Below, one piece after another: positions 22,182 through 27,912 of a stretch of 27,912 bases of DNA. Source of the DNA: DATLAN01 sp035527455 (lineage in GTDB: Bacteria > Planctomycetota > Planctomycetia > Pirellulales > Thermoguttaceae); NCBI GenBank assembly GCA_035527455.1, contig DATLAN010000300.1, positions 1 through 27,912 on the forward strand. The letters are read 5' to 3'. Within the stretch, counting starts at the first letter, position 1. Every line of letters begins with the position of its first letter. A program made the translations under genes and the position numbers. Under the pieces are notes generated by a model that made no database searches, had not been told where the DNA came from, and saw nothing but the letters and a program-made list of their open reading frames with translations.

Positions 22182-22718
22182 ATGATGACGCTGGAAGATT
22201 GGCTGCGAGAGAACGAAGAGGCCGTCGTCCGGAGATGGCTCGAGGGCGTTCTGGCGACGTACGGCGACGACGCGTCCGCCCTCTTCCGGCGCGAGAAGAA
22301 CGCCTTCGCCAACCCGGTGGGCCACAACCTGCGGAAGGGCACGCGGGGGATCTTCGAGGCCTTGCTCGCAGGGATGGATTCCGAGAAGATTCGCCAACAT
22401 GTGTACGAGATCGTCAAGGTCAGAGCGGTCCAGGAGTTTTCCGCTTCGGGGGCCGTCGGTTTCGTCTTCCCCCTGAAGGAAGCCATTCGAGCGGAGTTGG
22501 GAAAGGCGGCCGAGGATCCGAAGTTCGCCTCCGAGTTGACGGAGATCGAACGGAACATCGATCGGATCGCCCTGGTCGCGTTCGACGTGTTCGTCCAGTG
22601 CCGCGAACAGGTCTACGAGTTGCGAGCCAACGAACTGAGGCGAAGGGTCTCGTGGATCGTGGAGAAGATCAACCAACGTGATCCCGATCCGGAACTGGCC
22701 CGGATCGAGCTGGAGTGA
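22182..22718 (+). CDS. RsbRD N-terminal-domain (globin-like sensor) protein between dsrC and dsrM
   Basis: The 178-residue helical protein has the RsbRD-N pattern: L-E-D-W-L-R-E-N-E-E-A-V-V-R-R-W-L at the start, F-A-N-P-V-G-H-N-L-R-K-G-T in the middle and a long C-terminal helix (Q-V-Y-E-L-R-A-N-E-L-R-R-R-V). There is no STAS domain, so it is not a full stressosome protein. I chose the first ATG of the tandem pair (22182), five bases after GAGGG. It lies 40 bases before dsrM. I recall similar genes beside dsrMKJOP in other sulfate reducers, but did not verify this. Its job (a sensor or assembly factor for the Dsr membrane complex) is inference. Confidence 0.82.
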   Translation: MMTLEDWLRENEEAVVRRWLEGVLATYGDDASALFRREKNAFANPVGHNLRKGTRGIFEALLAGMDSEKIRQHVYEIVKVRAVQEFSASGAVGFVFPLKEAIRAELGKAAEDPKFASELTEIERNIDRIALVAFDVFVQCREQVYELRANELRRRVSWIVEKINQRDPDPELARIELE

Positions 22719-22758
22719 GAACGTCCAAGAGCATGAACGTACGACGAGAGGGTCTCCG

Positions 22759-23748
22759 ATGAAAGTTCTGGTTTCCCTGGCCATCGTGGGCGGTCTGTTC
22801 GCGCTGGGCCTGCTCGGCGCGCTGCCGGGGATGGGATGGGTCTTCGGCGTCGTGATCCCCTACGCCGCCTTGATGCTGTTCCTCGGCGGCCTGATCTACC
22901 GCGTGGCGAGTTGGGCCAACGTGCCGGTCCCCTTCCGCATTCCGACGACCTGCGGGCAGCAGAAATCGCTGCCGTGGATCAAGAACCAGGGACTGGAGAA
23001 TCCCCACAACCGCCTCACGGTCATCGGAAGGATGGCCCTGGAAGTCCTCTTCTTCCGCTCGCTGCTGAGGAACACCAGAACGGATCTGGTCGACAAGCGC
23101 CGGCTCGTCTATTCCACCGATCTGTGGCTCTGGCTCGGGGCCATCGTCATGCACTGGACGTTTCTGGTCATTCTGCTGAGACACCTTCGGCTGCTCACCA
23201 GTCCGGTGCCCCTTTGCGTGACGTTCCTGGAAAAGACCGACGGGTTCTTCGAGGTGGGAGTGCCGGTGGTTTACGCGACTTCGGTTCTCTTCTTGGCGGG
23301 GCTGGCCTACCTGTTGCTCAGGAGGCTGGTTTCCCCTCAAGTGCGATACATCTCGCTTCCGGCCGACTATTTTTCCCTGTTCCTGTTGTTGGGCATCGGT
23401 CTGAGCGGAATCTGCCTGCGGCACCTGCTGAAGACGGACGTCGTGGGGGTGAAAGAACTGGCCGTGGGGCTGGTCACCTTCAAGCCCACGGTCCCCGATA
23501 CGATCAGTTGGTTGTTCTACGGGCACCTTTTCCTGGTTTCCGTGTTGCTGGCCTGTTTCCCGTTCAGCAAGCTGATGCACATGCCCGGCGTGTTCCTCAG
23601 CCCGACCCGAAACCTGGCCAACAGCAACCGGCGGGTCAGGCATGTCAACCCCTGGGATTATCCGGTCAAGGTGCATCCCTATGAGGAATACGAGGACGAA
23701 CTCAGGGACAAGATGAAGGCCGCCGGCCTCCCGGTGGAGAAGGAATAG
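22759..23748 (+). CDS. dsrM: DsrMKJOP complex subunit M (NarI-like cytochrome b)
   Basis: The 329-residue membrane protein has two N-terminal helices (about 3-20 and 28-48) and a NarI-like cytochrome-b domain with about four further helices and conserved histidines (e.g. in I-V-M-H-W-T-F and F-Y-G-H-L-F). It exchanges electrons with menaquinone and passes them to DsrK. The ATG at 22759 follows a GAGAGGG ribosome binding site at normal distance; the frame upstream of it overlaps the preceding gene. dsrK begins two bases after its stop. Confidence 0.95.
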   Translation: MKVLVSLAIVGGLFALGLLGALPGMGWVFGVVIPYAALMLFLGGLIYRVASWANVPVPFRIPTTCGQQKSLPWIKNQGLENPHNRLTVIGRMALEVLFFRSLLRNTRTDLVDKRRLVYSTDLWLWLGAIVMHWTFLVILLRHLRLLTSPVPLCVTFLEKTDGFFEVGVPVVYATSVLFLAGLAYLLLRRLVSPQVRYISLPADYFSLFLLLGIGLSGICLRHLLKTDVVGVKELAVGLVTFKPTVPDTISWLFYGHLFLVSVLLACFPFSKLMHMPGVFLSPTRNLANSNRRVRHVNPWDYPVKVHPYEEYEDELRDKMKAAGLPVEKE

Positions 23749-23750
23749 CG

Positions 23751-25436
23751 ATGTCAACTCCGGATGAAATGAACTACTACCAGCAGGAAGACCTGCTGAA
23801 TCTGGACTACCGCCCGCCTAAGACGGAGTGGATGGACACGCCCGTCGATCTGCGGCGAGGCTCGTACATCTATCCGGGCAAGCCCAAGAACCTGAAGATT
23901 CTCGATTTGCCCAACGCGAGGGAATGGGCCGTCAAGGACGCCGACTGGAAACTGCCGGACAACTGGAAACAGACCGTCCTGGACGGCATGGCCGAGCGGC
24001 TGAGCAAGTACCGCTCCTTCAAGCTCTTCATGGACATCTGCGTCCGCTGCGGAGCCTGCGCCGACAAGTGCCACTTCTTCATCGGCGGCGGCGACCCGAA
24101 GAACATGCCCGTCCTGAGGGCCGAACTCCTGCGGTCCATCTACCGCCGGGAATTCACGGCCGTGGGCAAGATCCTCGGCAAACTGGCCGGCGGACGCGAA
24201 CTCACGCCCGAGGTGATCAAGGAGTGGTTCTATTACTTCTTCCAGTGTACCGAATGCCGGCGCTGTTCCGTCTTCTGCCCTTACGGGATCGACACGGCCG
24301 AAGTCACCATGATGGGCCGGGAACTGCTGGGACTGCTGGGAATCTACGTCAACTGGGTGATCGAGCCGGTCGCCAACTGCTTCCGCCTGGGCAACCACCT
24401 GGCCATCCCGCCGCACGGCATGGTGGACACCCTGGAGTTCATGGTCGACGACATCGAGGAGGCCACCGGCGTCCGCGTGGGCTTGCCCATCAACAAGAAG
24501 GGCGCCGAGATTCTGTTCGTCACCCCCTCGGGCGACTTCGTCGCCGCGCCGGGTATCTACACGTGCATGTCCCAGATGCTGCTCTTCCACGAGCTGGGGA
24601 TCGACTACACCTTCAGCACCTACGCCTCCGACGGCGGAAACTTCGGGCTGTTCACCTCCCACGAGATGATCAAGCGGCTCAACGCCAAGATCTACGCCGA
24701 GGCCAAACGCCTGGGAGTCAAGTGGATCCTCGGCGGCGAGTGCGGGCACATGTGGCGGGTGATGCACCAGTACATGAATACCATGAACGGGCCGCCGGAC
24801 TTCCTCGAGGTGCCGAAGTCGCCGGTCACCGGCACCGTGTTCGAGCACGCGCGGTCCACCAAGATGATCCACATCATGGAATTCATCGCCGACCTGATCC
24901 GGCACGGCAAGCTGAAGCTCGATCCCTCGCGAAACGATCACATCCGCGTTACGCTGCACGATTCCTGCAACCCCGCCCGGGCGATGGGCCTGTTGGAGGA
25001 ACCGCGCTACGTGCTCCGCAACGTGTGCAACCACTTCTACGAGATGCCGGAGAACACGATCCGCGAGCAGACCTTCTGCTGCGGAGGCGGGGCCGGATTG
25101 GGAACCGACGAGAACATGGAAATGCGGCTCCGCGGCGGGTTTCCCCGCGGCAACGCCGTCCGATACGTCCAGGAGAAGCACGGCGTCAACCAGCTCGCTG
25201 CCATGTGCGCCATCGACAGGGCAACCCTGATAACCGTCTGCGACTACTGGGCACCCGGCGTCCTGGTGACCGGGGTCGGCGAACTGGTGGCCAACGCGAT
25301 GATCTTCAAGGGCGAGAAGAAACGAACGCAGAACCTGCGGTTGGAGCCGATTCCGGGCATGGAAGAAGACGAGGAAGAGGGCAACGAAGAGGGCAACGAA
25401 GAGGGCAACGAAGCGGGAGGCCAAAGCGATGCATGA
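23751..25436 (+). CDS. dsrK: DsrMKJOP complex subunit K (HdrD-like iron-sulfur protein)
   Basis: The 561-residue HdrD-like protein is the proposed site where DsrC trisulfide is reduced. Ferredoxin ligands are C97, C100, C103, C107 and C166, C169, C172, C176. The C-terminal half carries the CCG-type site: G-E-C-G-H-M, H-D-S-C-N-P-A-R and F-C-C-G-G-G-A-G-L, expected to bind the catalytic [4Fe-4S] cluster. The protein ends with an unusual acidic tail (about 536-561) with three E-E-G-N repeats. A ribosome binding site (AAGGA) lies in the end of dsrM. Its stop overlaps the dsrJ start by eight bases. Confidence 0.96.
   Translation: MSTPDEMNYYQQEDLLNLDYRPPKTEWMDTPVDLRRGSYIYPGKPKNLKILDLPNAREWAVKDADWKLPDNWKQTVLDGMAERLSKYRSFKLFMDICVRCGACADKCHFFIGGGDPKNMPVLRAELLRSIYRREFTAVGKILGKLAGGRELTPEVIKEWFYYFFQCTECRRCSVFCPYGIDTAEVTMMGRELLGLLGIYVNWVIEPVANCFRLGNHLAIPPHGMVDTLEFMVDDIEEATGVRVGLPINKKGAEILFVTPSGDFVAAPGIYTCMSQMLLFHELGIDYTFSTYASDGGNFGLFTSHEMIKRLNAKIYAEAKRLGVKWILGGECGHMWRVMHQYMNTMNGPPDFLEVPKSPVTGTVFEHARSTKMIHIMEFIADLIRHGKLKLDPSRNDHIRVTLHDSCNPARAMGLLEEPRYVLRNVCNHFYEMPENTIREQTFCCGGGAGLGTDENMEMRLRGGFPRGNAVRYVQEKHGVNQLAAMCAIDRATLITVCDYWAPGVLVTGVGELVANAMIFKGEKKRTQNLRLEPIPGMEEDEEEGNEEGNEEGNEAGGQSDA
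25374..25409 (+). repeat. 12-bp tandem repeat encoding the EEGN tail of DsrK
   Basis: GAAGAGGGCAAC occurs three times without change (25374-25385, 25386-25397, 25398-25409) and a degenerate fourth copy follows. Perfect DNA identity points to recent slippage. Copy number changes would stay in frame. Confidence 0.93.
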
Positions 25437-25884
25437 CAAAGCGATCATCACGGCCGGCTTGGTCATCTTCGTGGCTCTGGTGACGTGTCCGTTCTGGTAC
25501 ACGCTCGGGGCGGGAGACGCTTCGCCGCCCGATCTGGAGTTGCCCGACCGCTCCGACGCCTCGCTCTTCGAGACCGAGGACGACTACCACTGCGTCGAGA
25601 AGGACATGGCCGCCCGGCACATGGGGCTGTTGAACGAGTGGCGCGACGCGGTGGTCCGCGGCGACGGCACGAAACAATACCACCAGTCGGTGGACTTCCC
25701 CGGCGAGCAGTGCGAGATGAGTCTGACCGGTACCTGCATGAAATGTCATACCAGCCGCGAGACGTTCTGCCGGCGTTGTCACGAGTACGCGGACGTGCTG
25801 CCGTTCGAACTGCCGCAAGAGTCCACGGCTGCCCGACGGGGAATCCGCTGTTGGGACTGCCACATCGACACGGTAGGAGACTGA
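25429..25884 (+). CDS. dsrJ: DsrMKJOP complex subunit J (triheme cytochrome c)
   Basis: The 151-residue protein has an uncleaved-looking N-terminal membrane anchor (about residues 6-26), placing the heme domain outside the membrane. Three CxxCH sites are present: C103-M-K-C-H, C114-R-R-C-H and C141-W-D-C-H, the number typical of DsrJ. Cys55 (in D-Y-H-C-V-E) stands where the unusual His/Cys heme ligand is expected from Allochromatium DsrJ. The ATG overlaps the end of dsrK, with GGGAGG upstream. It is followed directly by dsrO. Confidence 0.95.
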   Translation: MHDKAIITAGLVIFVALVTCPFWYTLGAGDASPPDLELPDRSDASLFETEDDYHCVEKDMAARHMGLLNEWRDAVVRGDGTKQYHQSVDFPGEQCEMSLTGTCMKCHTSRETFCRRCHEYADVLPFELPQESTAARRGIRCWDCHIDTVGD

Positions 25885-26715
25885 ATGATGGACGAAAACC
25901 GACGCAGTTTCCTGAAGAAGGCCGGTTGCACGGCGCTGGGCGTCGGCTGCGGGCTTCCCATGCTCGTTGCCGCCCGCAGTGCGCTGAAGGAAGGTTCGGA
26001 GGATTCCAAGAGCCAATGGGCCATGGTCATCGATCTGCGGAAGCTGCTCGAACTGCCGAAGGCCCAACAGGAGGAGATCCGGAAGGCTTGTGCCACGGCT
26101 TGCCACGACGCGCACAACGTGCCCGACGTCCCCGATTCCCAAGAGGAAATCAAGTGGATTTGGGCGGAGAAGTACGAACACGCCTTCCCCGATCAGTTCC
26201 ACGAGCGGGCGTCGGACAAGATGAAGGAAGCCGACGTGCCGGTGCTGTGCAACCACTGCGACCGGCCGTCGTGCGTGCGGGTCTGCCCCACGAAAGCCAC
26301 GTGGAAGCGGGAAGACGGGCTGGTGATGATGGACATGCACCGCTGCATCGGTTGCCGTTACTGCATGGCCGCGTGTCCGTATGGAGCCAGAAGCTTCAAT
26401 TGGCGGGACCCGCGCGAAAGGGACTCGAGTTCGGGCGAGCTGCTTTACTTCAAGGAAGACCTCTCGCCTTACCCCGCCCGGACCAAGGGCGTGGTGGAGA
26501 AGTGTACTTTCTGTGCGGAGAGGATTCGCGACGGCGGCGATCCGAAACCCGCCTGCGTCGAAGCCGCCGACGAAGTGCCCGGCGGCAAGGGCATTCTGAC
26601 GTTCGGCAAGCGGACCGGCGCGGACTCGGAAGTCGGCCGGAAACTGCGTGATAACCACACGACTTGCCGGCGGGTCGGTCTCGGGACCGGCCCCAACGTT
26701 TACTACATCATCTAG
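25885..26715 (+). CDS. dsrO: DsrMKJOP complex subunit O (periplasmic ferredoxin, Tat-exported)
   Basis: The 276-residue protein starts with a twin-arginine signal (N-R-R-S-F-L-K-K at 5-12, then a hydrophobic stretch to about 30). Iron-sulfur ligands of the NrfC/DmsB type follow: C122, C125, C130, C134; C154, C157, C160, C164; C207, C210 and later cysteines, with C69 and C73 in the first part. It would link DsrJ hemes to the quinone-reactive DsrP. The ATG at 25885 directly follows the dsrJ stop with AGGAG 5 bases upstream; a second ATG three bases later is also possible. Confidence 0.95.
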   Translation: MMDENRRSFLKKAGCTALGVGCGLPMLVAARSALKEGSEDSKSQWAMVIDLRKLLELPKAQQEEIRKACATACHDAHNVPDVPDSQEEIKWIWAEKYEHAFPDQFHERASDKMKEADVPVLCNHCDRPSCVRVCPTKATWKREDGLVMMDMHRCIGCRYCMAACPYGARSFNWRDPRERDSSSGELLYFKEDLSPYPARTKGVVEKCTFCAERIRDGGDPKPACVEAADEVPGGKGILTFGKRTGADSEVGRKLRDNHTTCRRVGLGTGPNVYYII

Positions 26716-26741
26716 ATCGGGAGAACCGAGAGGTAGACGTG

Positions 26742-27902
26742 ATGCTCGAGAACGCATGCCGCGGAGGCAAACGATACTGGATTCTCCTGGGAGTCTGGGT
26801 GCTGTTGATCGTGCTCGGCCTGGCCGCCTACAGCCAACAGTTGACCAAGGGCCTGACCATCACCGGGATGAGCCAGGACGTGGTGTGGGGGCTTTACATC
26901 TCGCAGTTCACCTTCCTGGTCGGCGTGGCGGCTTCGGCCGTGATGGTCGTCTTGCCCTACTATCTGCACAACTACAAGGCCTTCGGCAAGATGGTCATCC
27001 TGGGCGAGTTCCTGGCCGTCTCGGCCGTGCTGATGTGCATGCTGTTCATCTTCGTCGACATGGGCCAGCCCGCCCGGGTGTTGAACGTCATCCTGCACCC
27101 GACGCTCAACTCGCTGATGTTCTGGGATTTCCTCGCGCTGACGGGCTACCTGGTGCTGAACCTGGTCATCGGCGGCATGACCCTCGACGCCGAGCGCAAA
27201 GGGGCGGCGGCACCGAAGTGGGTCAAGCCGTTGATCTACCTGTCGATCCCCTGGGCCGTCAGCATCCACACGGTCACGGCGTTCCTCTACTCCGGGTTGG
27301 AAGCCCGGCCGTTCTGGATGACGGCCATCCTGGCCCCGCGGTTCCTGGCCTCGGCGTTCGCCTCCGGTCCCGCCTTGTTGATCCTCTTGGCGCTGATCCT
27401 GCGGGCTTGCACCAGGTTCGACCCCGGCAAGGAGGCGATCCAGAAGCTCGCGACGATCGTCACCTACGCGATGGTGATCAACCTGTTCTTCGTGCTGGTG
27501 GAACTGTTCACCGGGCTTTACGGCGGCATGCCGCACCACGTGCATCCGTTCCAGTACCTCTTCACCGGTCTGGATGGGCATGCCGGCCTTGTGCCGTGGA
27601 TCTGGGTCTGCGAAGTGCTGACCGTCGGCTGCGTGGTGCTGCTGCTGATGCCCAACGTCCGCAAGCAAGAGAAGCTTCTGGCCATGCTCTGCGTGGCGGT
27701 GATCGTGGCCATCTGGATCGAGAAGGGCATGGCCATGATCGTGACCGGATTCATCCCCTCGCCGCTGGGGAAGATTACCGAGTACACGCCGACGCAGTAC
27801 GAGATCGCGATCACCGTGGGCGTCTACGCGGTGGGATTCTTCGTTTTGACCGTGTTGTACAAGATCGTTCTGGGGGTCCGAGAGCGATTGGAGGTGACGT
27901 GA
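26742..27902 (+). CDS. dsrP: DsrMKJOP complex subunit P (NrfD-like quinone-interacting membrane protein)
   Basis: The 386-residue polytopic protein has about ten hydrophobic helices, the normal topology of DsrP/HybB/NrfD-family subunits that exchange electrons with the quinone pool near the periplasmic side. Recognisable segments are F-V-D-M-G-Q-P-A-R (start of the NrfD quinone region), S-I-P-W-A-V-S-I-H-T-V-T and I-W-I-E-K-G-M-A. ATG 26742 has GAGAGG eight bases upstream; the frame before it overlaps dsrO. The stop is ten bases before the window end, so any following gene (for example dsrAB elsewhere in the genome) cannot be seen. Confidence 0.95.
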   Translation: MLENACRGGKRYWILLGVWVLLIVLGLAAYSQQLTKGLTITGMSQDVVWGLYISQFTFLVGVAASAVMVVLPYYLHNYKAFGKMVILGEFLAVSAVLMCMLFIFVDMGQPARVLNVILHPTLNSLMFWDFLALTGYLVLNLVIGGMTLDAERKGAAAPKWVKPLIYLSIPWAVSIHTVTAFLYSGLEARPFWMTAILAPRFLASAFASGPALLILLALILRACTRFDPGKEAIQKLATIVTYAMVINLFFVLVELFTGLYGGMPHHVHPFQYLFTGLDGHAGLVPWIWVCEVLTVGCVVLLLMPNVRKQEKLLAMLCVAVIVAIWIEKGMAMIVTGFIPSPLGKITEYTPTQYEIAITVGVYAVGFFVLTVLYKIVLGVRERLEVT

Positions 27903-27912
27903 AAACCAGGGC

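Noticed and set aside
19430..22558. About 1040-codon - strand open frame antisense to qmoC, sat, osmC-like and dsrC
   Set aside because: It crosses four well-supported genes and two intergenic regions, with shadow-like composition and no motif.

Overview
The window is high-GC (about 60 % or more by eye, except for 2.3-5.5 kb) and reads as a bacterial chromosome or metagenomic contig. Its core, 11.3-27.9 kb, is an almost complete dissimilatory sulfate-reduction island on the + strand. In order it holds aprB-aprA, a zinc-ribbon protein, a YkgJ-type cysteine-cluster protein, qmoA-qmoB-qmoC, sat, an OsmC-like protein, dsrC, an RsbRD-N protein and dsrM-K-J-O-P. The left flank carries a cysteine-type sulfatase with a signal peptide, a PhoD-like phosphatase, and a roughly 100-bp palindromic intergenic element. 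Abundant secreted sulfatases and such palindromes suggest a Planctomycetota-like host rather than a classical Desulfobacterota sulfate reducer. This host call is inference; no rRNA or marker gene is present.

Layout: (1) 1-537, sulfatase cut by the window edge (-). (2) 805-2238, PhoD-like phosphatase (+). (3) 2.3-5.2 kb, a lower-GC three-gene operon (-): an unknown helical protein, an HExxH zinc-peptidase-like protein and a dCTP-deaminase/dUTPase-family protein. It looks like a transferred cassette and is a candidate undescribed defence or nucleotide-signalling system. (4) 5.7-8.6 kb, a CBS-pair protein, an SLC13/DASS anion permease (probable sulfate uptake) and a SirC-type precorrin-2 dehydrogenase (+). 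(5) 8.66-10.69 kb (-), a fused CobA-HemD enzyme and a second CBS-pair protein. (6) A 630-bp control region, then the sulfate-reduction island to the right edge.

How the genes fit together: the permease would import sulfate, Sat activates it to APS, and AprBA reduces APS to sulfite with electrons from the menaquinone-linked QmoABC complex. DsrAB (not in this window) would reduce sulfite onto DsrC, and the DsrC trisulfide would be re-reduced by DsrMKJOP. CobA-HemD and SirC make the siroheme precursor that DsrAB needs. Two CBS proteins could sense adenylates. No dsrEFH, dsrL or aprM is visible, so a reductive direction is favoured but not proven without dsrAB.

Several short in-frame or intergenic tandem duplications occur across the island: 19 bp x3.5 after aprA, 39 bp x2 at the qmoA 3' end, 13 bp x3 after sat, and 12 bp x3 at the dsrK 3' end. 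Strong hairpins flank dsrC. These are the most unusual non-coding structures here.
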